Positions 1-5,845 of a stretch of DNA of 14,539 nucleotides are shown one piece after another (positions within the stretch are counted from its first letter, which is position 1; every line of letters begins with the position of its first letter). The notes under the pieces are model-generated. The model was not told the DNA's origin. It ran no database searches and worked only from the letters and a program-made list of their open reading frames with translations. Both the position numbers and the translations under genes were made by a program. The DNA is from an uncultured Eubacteriales bacterium. GTDB lineage: Bacteria; Bacillota; Clostridia; Oscillospirales; Oscillospiraceae. The DNA is taken from positions 1 through 14,539 of the forward strand of contig USDP01000024.1 in NCBI GenBank assembly GCA_900553545.1, in the 5' to 3' direction.

Positions 1-47
1 TGCGGCGGAGATTTCTCCCCCAGTCATGCTTCGCATGACAGCCCCTC
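1..47. repeat. Partial palindromic intergenic repeat at window edge
   Basis: The sequence directly after the reductase stop codon holds a perfect 7-bp hairpin, GTCATGC-ttc-GCATGAC at 23-39. It is flanked by C-rich tracts (ctccccc on one side, gcccctc on the other). From memory, this arrangement resembles a dispersed palindromic repeat common between genes in Oscillospiraceae-type genomes. It is cut by the window edge, so its full length and boundaries cannot be seen. There is no T-tract, so it is not a typical terminator. Confidence 0.4.
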
Positions 48-746
48 TCAGGTGATGACGAAGCCGCCGTTGACGGGCAGGACCTGACCGGTGACGAACG
101 CCGCGTCCGCAAGATAGACCATCGCCTGCGCGACGTCCTCCGGCGTGCCGAGACGTTCGATGGGCGTCTGCTGGCGCAGATCCTCCAGCACGTCCTCCGC
201 GACGGAGGCGCACATGTCCGTCCGGATGACGCCGGGCGCCACGGCGTTGACGCGGATGCCGCTCGGGCCAAGCTCCTGCGCGAGCGCCTTGGTCATGGCC
301 AGAAGCGCACCCTTCGCCGCCGAGTAGGCAACCTCGCAGCTCGCGCCGACCTGACCCCACATGGAGGACACATTGATGATGCAGCCGCGCTGCTTCGCCA
401 GCATCGACGGCAGCACCGCCCGGATGCAGTAAAACGCGCCGTCCACATGGACGGCAAAGATGCGGTGCCACTGATCGGGCGTGATCTGGTTGATGAGGGC
501 GTAATGCGCGATGCCGGCGTTATTGATGAGGACATCGACGTCCGGGATGGCGGAGAGCGCGTCCGTCACCCGCACTTCATCCGCCACGTCGCAGCGGATG
601 GGCAGAGCGCCCGTCTCCGCGGCCACGGCGCGCGCCGCCGCATCATTCTTTTCGTACAAAAACCAGACGCGGTCGCCGCGCCGCGCGAACAGCCGCACCG
701 CCGCTGCGCCGATGCCACGGCTCCCGCCGGTGATGACAACATTCAT
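48..746 (-). CDS. Short-chain dehydrogenase/reductase, YmfI/FabG-like
   Basis: A 232-residue classical SDR that should reduce a carbonyl with NAD(P)H in the cytoplasm. The sequence shows the cofactor motif TGGSRGIG at residues 6-13, NNAG at 75-78, and a catalytic triad S128, Y141, K145 (YSAAK). The C-terminal GQVLPVNGGF is typical of FabG relatives. The stretch SSMWGQVGASCE resembles Clostridia proteins named elongation factor P 5-aminopentanone reductase (YmfI); this is from memory. A FabG 3-oxoacyl-ACP reductase role is the alternative, but no fatty-acid genes or efp are nearby. The frame is open to an ATG at 779, but the ATG at 746 has AAAAGGAG eight bases upstream and begins at the usual point before the Rossmann fold. 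It is the last gene of the minus-strand run here, 63 bp after the S1-domain gene. Confidence 0.9.
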   Translation of the reverse strand: MNVVITGGSRGIGAAAVRLFARRGDRVWFLYEKNDAAARAVAAETGALPIRCDVADEVRVTDALSAIPDVDVLINNAGIAHYALINQITPDQWHRIFAVHVDGAFYCIRAVLPSMLAKQRGCIINVSSMWGQVGASCEVAYSAAKGALLAMTKALAQELGPSGIRVNAVAPGVIRTDMCASVAEDVLEDLRQQTPIERLGTPEDVAQAMVYLADAAFVTGQVLPVNGGFVIT

Positions 747-770
747 ATTGGGGTCTCCTTTTGATACAGC

Positions 771-801
771 AAACGTCATTCAGCATGGCTGAATGACGTT
801 T
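771..801 (-). other. 14-bp perfect inverted repeat between yabR and SDR
   Basis: A perfect 14-bp stem (771-784 with 788-801) closes on a 3-base loop in the short gap between the S1-domain gene and the reductase. Transcribed from the minus strand, the stem ends in TTT with no longer U-tract. It is therefore at best a weak terminator or an mRNA-stabilising or attenuating hairpin. It ends 24 bases before the chosen reductase start codon. Confidence 0.6.
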
Positions 802-809
802 TGGGTTTC

Positions 810-1283
810 TCAGCGTCTGCGCGTCTTGGTCTTCCGGTCGGAATAGGCGCGGATGGAGGACATTTTACTATCCGATTCGGACATGAATTTTTTGAGCATG
901 TCATCGAACGATTTCGTCTGCGCGGCCGGCTGGGCGGCGTCGCTGCGGTTGGACGCGCTACCGCTGCGGTTTGCAGGCTTACCATAGCCGGAGGCCGGTG
1001 CAGAACCGTTCGTGCGCTGGCGCGGGACATACTCTTTGCGCGGCGGGGGCGCGATGGTGCGCTTGATGGACAGATTAGTCTTGCCGTTTTCCATGCCGAT
1101 GATCATGACCTTGACCGTGTCGCCCTCGTGCAGATGGTCGTGGATGTCATTGACGTAGGTATGCGCCACCTCGGAGATGTGTACCATACCGGTCGACCCG
1201 TCCGGCAGCGTGATGAACGCGCCGAATTTGGTCAGGCTCTTGACTTTACCCTCTACGATCATTCCAACTGTAAGCTGCTCCAT
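810..1283 (-). CDS. yabR: S1-domain RNA-binding protein, YabR-like
   Basis: A 157-residue cytoplasmic protein. Residues 5-75 form an S1 RNA-binding OB fold, with motifs VEGKVKSLTKFGAFITLP, GMVHISEV and GKTNLSIK. Then comes a Pro, Arg, Ser and Gly-rich, probably disordered linker (78-122). A conserved-looking tail follows (FDDMLKKFMSESDSKMSSIR) and the protein ends in a basic cluster, KTKTRRR. This matches the S1-domain gene next to divIC in Bacillus (yabR), whose function is poorly defined; RNA or ribosome binding is inferred. An ATG seven codons earlier (1304) is possible but lacks a ribosome binding site. The chosen ATG gives the family's usual short N-terminus and has GGGGGA and GCGGA upstream, neither ideal. 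A repeat element lies in the 192-bp gap to divIC. Confidence 0.88.
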   Translation of the reverse strand: MEQLTVGMIVEGKVKSLTKFGAFITLPDGSTGMVHISEVAHTYVNDIHDHLHEGDTVKVMIIGMENGKTNLSIKRTIAPPPRKEYVPRQRTNGSAPASGYGKPANRSGSASNRSDAAQPAAQTKSFDDMLKKFMSESDSKMSSIRAYSDRKTKTRRR

Positions 1284-1365
1284 ATATTCCGCTTGATCCC
1301 CCATGTCTGAAATTGTTGCGTTCCGCCTCTATTTTTACGAGAACAGGCCCGTAAACTATATAACA

Positions 1366-1473
1366 TATTCGGCGAGAGATTTTGGCCCAAGGCAAGATTT
1401 GAAGGACGCAGACATACCGCGTGCATTTCAAGTCCTTCAAACCGCAGCATTGGGGCAAAAGATCCGCCGAAGA
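1366..1473. repeat. 108-bp MITE-like palindromic element, copy 1
   Basis: Exactly 108 bp, with 98 of 108 positions identical to copy 2 at 2612-2719 by hand alignment. The ends form imperfect inverted repeats of about 40 bp. TTCGGCG at the left pairs with CGCCGAA at the right, and an inner 10-bp stem TTTGAAGGAC/GTCCTTCAAA is perfect. Differences between copies cluster in the loop and inner arms, while the outer 19 bp (left) and about 26 bp (right) are identical. No ORF of its own is apparent. The right end lies two bases from the divIC stop codon. It looks like a non-autonomous mobile repeat or REP-type element. Confidence 0.85.
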
Positions 1474-1475
1474 GC

Positions 1476-1754
1476 TTAATCGCTGACGTCGTAAAAGATG
1501 ATCTCGCCCTCTGCGGCCATGTCCAGCTTGTCACGCGCCACGTTCTCCACGCCCTCCGGCGTGTCGAGCTTGTCGATGGCGTCCTGAAGGCGGCCGTTTT
1601 CCTGCTCGGCGGTGGTGATGCTGCTGGTCAGTGCGTCCGCCTCGGCCTTCTTGTCCGAGATGCGGGACTGGAGCTTCACGAGCGTGACCGTCGCGTACAC
1701 CACGAGGATCAGAATGACCAGCTTTACCAGCAGCGACGATTTGATGAGCTTCAT
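1476..1754 (-). CDS. divIC: Septum formation initiator, DivIC/FtsB family
   Basis: A 92-residue bitopic membrane protein of the divisome. A short cytoplasmic N-terminus with lysines leads to one transmembrane segment (about 9-28, VKLVILILVVYATVTLV). An extracytoplasmic coiled coil follows (about 29-65, rich in Lys, Glu, Gln and spaced Leu/Ile), then the family's C-terminal block VARDKLDMAAEGEIIFYD (72-89). In the known family it works with FtsL and DivIB to couple septal peptidoglycan synthesis to division. The start has AAAGGAGG ten bases upstream. Its position between yabQ and the S1-domain gene matches Bacillus divIC. The upstream yabQ frame runs deep into it in another frame. Confidence 0.93.
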   Translation of the reverse strand: MKLIKSSLLVKLVILILVVYATVTLVKLQSRISDKKAEADALTSSITTAEQENGRLQDAIDKLDTPEGVENVARDKLDMAAEGEIIFYDVSD

Positions 1755-2220
1755 GTCTTCTGGCCCTCCTTTCCCGTGCGGCCATTTTCTGGCGTATCAA
1801 TATCTTGTCGATTATTTTAACCCATTTTCGAGCCGTTGCAAAGACCTTTTTGAAAAAAATCAGAAAAAATTTCAGAATTCCGCGCACCGGGGCGCAGATC
1901 AGGCGCAGGAGCTTCCCTAAAAGCGCCCAGAACGCGCTGAACAGGCGCAGCGCCAGCGGGCTGAGCGTCAGAAACCAGAGCATTGCCCCGAGACCCATGC
2001 CAAGCAGCGCGAACAGGCGCAGCATCCCGCGCCCGGCATAAAGCGCAAACGCCAGCAGCGCGAGCAGCGCCGTCAGGCAGTACAGCCCGTCCGCCGGAAC
2101 GGTCAGGCGTGGATGGCGGCGGCGGAGCGCGCGGAGCACATCATACCAGCACCCGAGCGCCAGCCCCAGCGCCGCCGCCCACGCGAACTCCACGGCCTGC
2201 CGTGCGACCGGCAGCTCCAT
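1531..2220 (-). CDS. yabQ: Spore cortex biosynthesis protein YabQ, long C-terminus
   Basis: A 229-residue frame whose first 145 residues look like YabQ. There are hydrophobic segments at about 8-25, 46-63, 66-86 and 88-125, including GCWYDVLRALRRR near the start, followed by a basic stretch (FFKKVFATARKWVKIIDKILIRQK). In Bacillus, YabQ is a membrane protein needed for the spore cortex. The ATG shares one base with the yabP stop (TGATG), so translation is probably coupled. The frame does not stop near the divIC start: residues 156-229 are read from divIC DNA in another frame. They are rich in Arg, Gly and His, as expected of an antisense-like GC-rich shadow. This tail may be real read-through, loss of an ancestral stop, or a sequence error. 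Confidence 0.85.
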   Translation of the reverse strand: MELPVARQAVEFAWAAALGLALGCWYDVLRALRRRHPRLTVPADGLYCLTALLALLAFALYAGRGMLRLFALLGMGLGAMLWFLTLSPLALRLFSAFWALLGKLLRLICAPVRGILKFFLIFFKKVFATARKWVKIIDKILIRQKMAARERRARRHEAHQIVAAGKAGHSDPRGVRDGHAREAPVPHLGQEGRGGRTDQQHHHRRAGKRPPSGRHRQARHAGGRGERGA

Positions 2221-2504
2221 CAGCCGAACAGGCGCGCGAAGAAGCCGCCTGTTGGCGCGTCCTCTTCATAGGCGATGGAATCGACCGTCCCGTCCACGCG
2301 AACCTCTCCCCCGCCGGACGTCAGCTCTTGCAGGTGCAGACCCTGACCGTGGATGACGAGCGGCCCGCGCGTTGTGGCGAGGGCGATCATGCCGTCGTCA
2401 AAGCTCTCGATCTCCAGCACGCCCGTCACCGACAGGCGCGACCGGGCGTCAAGCGTGATTTTATGCGGCGCATCGAGCGCCTTTTGTTCCGGAATACTGG
2501 TCAT
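2220..2504 (-). CDS. yabP: Sporulation protein YabP
   Basis: A 94-residue protein carrying the YabP-family pattern almost throughout: HKITLDARSRLSVTGVLEIESFD (14-36), TTRGPLVIHGQGLHLQEL (44-61) and a C-terminal GGFFARLF. In Bacillus, YabP is made in the mother cell and is needed with YabQ for proper spore coat and cortex assembly; the family also includes YqfC. There is no signal peptide or membrane segment, only beta-rich soluble sequence. The ribosome binding site is AAGGAAG about nine bases upstream. It begins a yabP-yabQ-divIC subcluster with its own 230-bp leader, which holds a repeat element and a 29-bp inverted repeat. This leader is a plausible place for a sporulation promoter. Confidence 0.93.
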   Translation of the reverse strand: MTSIPEQKALDAPHKITLDARSRLSVTGVLEIESFDDGMIALATTRGPLVIHGQGLHLQELTSGGGEVRVDGTVDSIAYEEDAPTGGFFARLFG

Positions 2505-2518
2505 AGCACTTCTTCCTT

Positions 2519-2547
2519 CCTCTCGTATTGGTAATATATACGAGAGG
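2519..2547 (-). promoter_or_regulatory. 10-bp-arm inverted repeat in the yabP leader
   Basis: CCTCTCGTAT and ATACGAGAGG form a perfect 10-bp inverted repeat around a 9-base AT-rich centre, starting 15 bases upstream of the yabP ATG. On the minus strand the centre reads CGTATATATT, about 14 bases after GCATAGT. That loosely recalls a sigma-E-type -35/-10 pair, but the match is weak. It may be an operator, or a leader hairpin whose 3' arm runs into the ribosome binding site (AGAGGAAGGAAG). The repeat itself is certain; its role is inferred. Confidence 0.45.
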
Positions 2548-2611
2548 GTTGGCCGGACTATGCCGGATTATTTTTCGTTCTCCGGGAAAGCTATGAAGCA
2601 GCTGTCGTGCG

Positions 2612-2719
2612 TATTCGGCGAGAGATTTTGTTCCAAGGCAAAATTTGAAGGACGCAGACATCCTTTGTGGATTTCAAGTCCTTCAAACTGCGGCATTGGG
2701 GCAAAAGATCCGCCGAAGA
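2612..2719. repeat. 108-bp MITE-like palindromic element, copy 2
   Basis: Same orientation and same 108-bp length as copy 1 (1366-1473), with ten substitutions and no indels. Here the loop is CATCC-TTTGT-GGAT, which closes better than in copy 1 and lengthens the central hairpin. The element sits 15 bases after the rqcP stop codon, so both copies place their right end just behind an upstream gene. Flanking bases of the two copies differ outside the 108 bp, which fixes the boundaries. No convincing target-site duplication is visible. Confidence 0.85.
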
Positions 2720-2734
2720 CTGCCGACAGATGAT

Positions 2735-2989
2735 TCAGAGGTTTCCCCCAACGATTTCTCTGTACATCGCGGAAGCGTCGTCCTTGCGGACGGCCTCTGC
2801 CACGGCGAGCACTTCGACGGTCAGCGTCCGCGCGCCAAACTCGATGGAGATTTTATCGCCGACCTTGACGTCGTAGCTGGCCTTGGCCGGGCGGCCATTG
2901 ACCGAGATGCGCGCGTTGTCGCACGCCACGTTCGCGACGGTGCGCCGCTTGATGAGCCGCGAGACCTTCAAATATTTATCCAAACGCAT
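2735..2989 (-). CDS. rqcP: S4-domain RNA-binding protein RqcP (YabO)
   Basis: An 84-residue protein made up almost entirely of an S4 RNA-binding domain. MRLDKYLKVSRLIKRRTVA opens the fold, and ISVNGRPAKASYDVKVGD carries the usual S4 turn. In Bacillus the orthologue RqcP binds stalled 50S subunits with RqcH and supports C-terminal alanine tailing in ribosome quality control. The frame is open to 3067, but the ATG at 2989 has AAGGAG seven bases upstream and starts exactly at the S4 fold. Extending it would translate the hairpin leader. It lies between hup and yabP, matching yabO synteny. A terminator-like hairpin precedes it, so its level may be set below that of hup. Confidence 0.93.
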   Translation of the reverse strand: MRLDKYLKVSRLIKRRTVANVACDNARISVNGRPAKASYDVKVGDKISIEFGARTLTVEVLAVAEAVRKDDASAMYREIVGGNL

Positions 2990-3009
2990 ATTGTTTCTCC
3001 TTATGATAG

Positions 3010-3038
3010 AAAACCGGCGGACACCCTCTGCCCGCCGG
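3010..3038 (-). terminator. Hairpin plus U-tract between hup and rqcP
   Basis: On the minus strand CCGGCGG (3032-3038) pairs with CCGCCGG (3014-3020) and is followed by TTTTC. This is the form of a short intrinsic terminator. It ends about 14 bases before the rqcP ribosome binding site, so it would act as a partial terminator lowering transcription into rqcP and yabP. Partial function is inferred. Confidence 0.5.
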
Positions 3039-3067
3039 AATCCGAAAATCATCCTAGTAGGCATCAT

Positions 3068-3117
3068 CGCACAGTTTGACCAGCCGCTCCTTCGAAGCGC
3101 GCTGGCACAGCTGTGCG
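3068..3117 (-). other. Nested hairpin downstream of hup
   Basis: An outer 7-bp stem, CGCACAG/CTGTGCG (3068-3074 with 3111-3117), encloses a 5/5 internal loop. Inside this is a second stem, CCAGC-CGCT with AGCG-c-GCTGG, with one bulged base and a 7-base loop. No U-tract follows. It lies 16 bases after the hup stop codon. It may protect the 3' end of the hup message, or be processed. Confidence 0.5.
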
Positions 3118-3133
3118 TTGATGTCCAAACAAA

Positions 3134-3409
3134 TTACTTGGCGACCTTGTCCTTCAGAGCCTTGCCGGCCTTGAAGACGGGAACGGTCGTTGCGGGGATC
3201 TCGACCGGCTCCTTCGTTCTGGGGTTGCGGCCCATGTGCGCCTCGCGGTGCTTGGTCTCAAAGCCGCCGAAGCCGACGAGCTGGACCTTGTCGCCCTTGC
3301 AGAGCGCCTCGGCGATGGTATCAAAGGTGGCGTTGACGGTCTTTTCCGCGTCCTTCTTGGAGATGGCACATTTTGCGGCAACTTCCGCGATCAGTTCAGT
3401 CTTATTCAT
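3134..3409 (-). CDS. hup: HU-family DNA-binding protein
   Basis: A 91-residue nucleoid protein of standard HU length. The N-terminal helical dimerisation part is residues 1-45. The core turn is VQLVGFGGFETKHREAH (42-58). The DNA-binding beta arm carries GRNPRTKEPVEIPA (60-73) with the intercalating proline at 63. HU dimers bend and compact DNA and assist replication and repair. The start has AAAGAGG about eight bases upstream. The frame is open further, to 3463, but that would overlap mazG and lacks a better site. It sits 26 bp after mazG and is followed by two hairpins, which fits a need for more HU than RqcP. In Bacillus the HU gene hbs is elsewhere, so this placement is a lineage feature. 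Confidence 0.96.
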   Translation of the reverse strand: MNKTELIAEVAAKCAISKKDAEKTVNATFDTIAEALCKGDKVQLVGFGGFETKHREAHMGRNPRTKEPVEIPATTVPVFKAGKALKDKVAK

Positions 3410-3435
3410 AGTTGGTTCCTCTTTCCTGTTGTGAT

Positions 3436-4203
3436 TCAGCGTGCGGACTTCTGCTCGTTCCACAGCTGGAGTAATTCGTGGCGGGTCAGCTCGTCGAGCC
3501 GTGCGCCCCGCGAACGCGCGGCCTGCTCCATCGCGCCGAAGCGGCGGATGAATTTTTCACATGCTGCATGCAGCGCCATCTCCGGATCAACCTCCAGACA
3601 GGCTGCGGCATTGACCGCCGCAAACAGCACGTCGCCAAGTTCTTCCTCCACGTTCTGCCGCGAAGCAACAGCGGCGCGGAGTTCGGATGTTTCTTCCTCT
3701 AGTTTATCCAGAGATCCCTGGGCAGATTCCCAGGCAAAGCCCGTTTTTGCCGCTTTTTTCTGGAGCTTTTCCGCCCGCCAGCAGGCAGGCAGCGAACGCG
3801 CCACGGCGTCGAGCGTTTCGCTCACGGTCTGCTGGCCCTTCTCCCGTTTTTTCAGTTCGTCCCAGCCGGGATTCTCCCCGCCGAAGAGGAACGGATGCCG
3901 GAAGACCAGCTTTTTACACACCGTGTCGCAGACGTCGTCCAGCGTAAAGCGCCCGGCGTCCTGCTCGATATCCGTGTGGAAGAGGACTTGCAGCAGCACA
4001 TCGCCCAGCTCTTCCCGCATCATGGCGGGGTCGTCCCGGTCGAACGCTTCGCAGACCTCGTAGGCCTCCTCCAGAAAATTGCGCCGGATGGACTCGTGCG
4101 TCTGTGCGCCGTCCCACGGGCAGCCGCCCGGGGCGCGGAGCAGATGCACAAGACGCACCAGATCTTCAAAGCAATAGCGGTCTTTGCTAATAAAATCTAT
4201 CAT
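3436..4203 (-). CDS. mazG: Nucleoside triphosphate pyrophosphohydrolase MazG
   Basis: A 255-residue cytoplasmic enzyme that cleaves NTPs to NMP and pyrophosphate. It has two tandem MazG helical repeats. The first has LRAPGGCPWDGAQTHESIRR (22-41), EEAYE (45-49) and EELGD (64-68), which supply the metal-binding acidic residues. The second has KTGFAW (153-158) and EEELGDVLFA (186-195). Bacillus YabN carries an extra N-terminal methyltransferase-like domain that is absent here; the length matches the stand-alone form. The frame is open to 4338, but the ATG at 4203 has AAAGAGG eight bases upstream and starts at the family N-terminus. The gene follows the flippase by 28 bp. It probably cleans damaged or aberrant nucleotides, a family-level inference. 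Confidence 0.95.
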   Translation of the reverse strand: MIDFISKDRYCFEDLVRLVHLLRAPGGCPWDGAQTHESIRRNFLEEAYEVCEAFDRDDPAMMREELGDVLLQVLFHTDIEQDAGRFTLDDVCDTVCKKLVFRHPFLFGGENPGWDELKKREKGQQTVSETLDAVARSLPACWRAEKLQKKAAKTGFAWESAQGSLDKLEEETSELRAAVASRQNVEEELGDVLFAAVNAAACLEVDPEMALHAACEKFIRRFGAMEQAARSRGARLDELTRHELLQLWNEQKSAR

Positions 4204-4231
4204 AATTTGGCCTCTTTCGCAAGGGTTTTTC

Positions 4232-5845
4232 TCAAGTTTTTTCGCGCAGATGCAGGAGCTTCGCGATTTTTTCGCCCTTGGGCAGCAGGAGGCAGTCCTG
4301 ATAGGTGATGCAGCGCAGCAAAACCACCAGCACCGCATAGCAGACCACGGCGATCACGAGCGCAAGCAGGCACGCGAGCTTCGGCGAGAGGATGCGCCCG
4401 GCCAGCCGGTAGGCCCCGAACGTCACCGCGCCCATCAGCACTGCGGCCAGCGCCGGGCGCAGCATATTGCGCAGGACGCGCGGCTTCGTGGAGATGCGGC
4501 GCCGGATGGCGACAAGGTCGAGCGCGGTGATGACCGCGTAGCACGTCAGCGTGCCGATGGCCGCGCCGACGATGTTGAGCGAAGGAACGGCCACGAGGAA
4601 ATAGTTCACGATGACCTTCACGACGCCGCCGATCAGCATGTTCACGACCGGCGTCGTCACATCGCCGTGGGCCTGCATGATCGCGTTGAGCAGGAGCACC
4701 ATCGAGTTGCAGATGACCGCAATGCCGAACACCTGCAGGATCGGCGTCGCGACGGCGACGCTCGTCTCGCTGTAACCGGGGCAGAGCAGGCGGATGATCG
4801 GCTCCGCCATGACGGCCAGGCCGATGGCGCAGGGCAGCGCGATAAGCGCCATGGTGCGGATGGCGGACTCCTCCGTCCCCTTGGCCTCGGCGTCGTCCTT
4901 GCGCGTGAGCGCGGCGGTGATGGCCGGGATGCAGGAAATTGTGATCGTGGTGATGAAAGAACACGGGAGGGCGAAGATGGTCTGCTGGAAGGTATAGATG
5001 CCGTTCAGCGTATCGACCTGCGTGGCCGTATAGCCCAGCGCGCCGGAGAGACGGCGCATGTAGATGGAGGCATCGACGAGGTTGATGATCTGGAGTCCTG
5101 CTGCGCCGAGCGTGATGGGAATCGCGATGGCGAGCAGTTCTTTCATGGTGGCGCGCGTCGACTTCGCCGTGCCGCCCGCTTCCTGCAAAATTTTCGAAGA
5201 CTGGCGGAACTTGCCGTGCAGATAGACCATGGACACGAAGCTGCCGACCGTGACGCCGAGGATGCCGCCTGCGGCGGCATAGGTCGCGCTGCCGGTCTCG
5301 CGCATGAGCAGCCAGGCGAGGCTCAGGCCGATGACGAGGCGGATGATGGCCTCGAAGATCTGGCTGATGGACGTCGGGGCCATGTTGCTCTGGCCCTGGA
5401 AGAAGCCTCTGTACGCCGAGATCATGCAGATGATGAGCACGCACGGAGCCAGGGCCGCAATGGCCGCCCAGCTCGTCTCCGAGTTCGAGACAAGCACCGA
5501 AAGCGGCTTGCTGAAGAGAAACATGCCGAGGCTGCCCACAATGCCGATGGTCAGGAAGACGTAGAGCGCCGTCTTGTAGATCTTGCGGATCTGGGCATGG
5601 TTGCCGAGCGTCTGCGCCTCGGAGATCATGCGGCTCATCGCGACGGGCAGGCCCGTCGTCGAGATCATGAGCAGGACGTCATAGACGCGGTAGGCGTTAT
5701 AGAAATAGCTGCTGCCGGTCTCGCCGATGATATAGTTCAGCGGCGTTTTGAACAGGAAGCCGAGCAGCTTGACGATCAGCGTCGCGGCGGCCAAGATGGC
5801 CGCACCCTGCAAAAAGTTCTGTTTCTTCATGGATTCGTCTTTCAT
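4232..5845 (-). CDS. SpoVB/YabM-type MOP-family lipid flippase
   Basis: A 537-residue polytopic membrane protein with roughly 14 hydrophobic segments spread along its length. It is of the polysaccharide-transporter type of the MOP superfamily. The N-terminal GAAILAAATLIVKLLGFLFK, followed by PLNYIIGETGSSYFYNAY, is typical of SpoVB, YabM and YtgP (MurJ-like) proteins. These move lipid-linked cell-wall precursors or related lipids across the membrane, and SpoVB acts in spore cortex formation. Its position just before mazG-yabO-yabP matches Bacillus yabM. Which substrate it moves cannot be read from the sequence. The ATG has GGAGGAGC about eight bases upstream and overlaps the stop of the upstream deaminase as ATGA, so the two are probably translationally coupled. 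Confidence 0.92.
   Translation of the reverse strand: MKDESMKKQNFLQGAAILAAATLIVKLLGFLFKTPLNYIIGETGSSYFYNAYRVYDVLLMISTTGLPVAMSRMISEAQTLGNHAQIRKIYKTALYVFLTIGIVGSLGMFLFSKPLSVLVSNSETSWAAIAALAPCVLIICMISAYRGFFQGQSNMAPTSISQIFEAIIRLVIGLSLAWLLMRETGSATYAAAGGILGVTVGSFVSMVYLHGKFRQSSKILQEAGGTAKSTRATMKELLAIAIPITLGAAGLQIINLVDASIYMRRLSGALGYTATQVDTLNGIYTFQQTIFALPCSFITTITISCIPAITAALTRKDDAEAKGTEESAIRTMALIALPCAIGLAVMAEPIIRLLCPGYSETSVAVATPILQVFGIAVICNSMVLLLNAIMQAHGDVTTPVVNMLIGGVVKVIVNYFLVAVPSLNIVGAAIGTLTCYAVITALDLVAIRRRISTKPRVLRNMLRPALAAVLMGAVTFGAYRLAGRILSPKLACLLALVIAVVCYAVLVVLLRCITYQDCLLLPKGEKIAKLLHLREKT

Noticed and set aside
1259..1534. Minus-strand frames across repeat copy 1
   Set aside because: They cover the element and its flanks, overlap divIC and yabR ends, and have no ribosome binding site or family match.
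2645..3079. Plus-strand frame starting inside repeat copy 2
   Set aside because: It begins in the 108-bp element and then runs antisense to rqcP. Frames like this come from the repeat, not from a gene.
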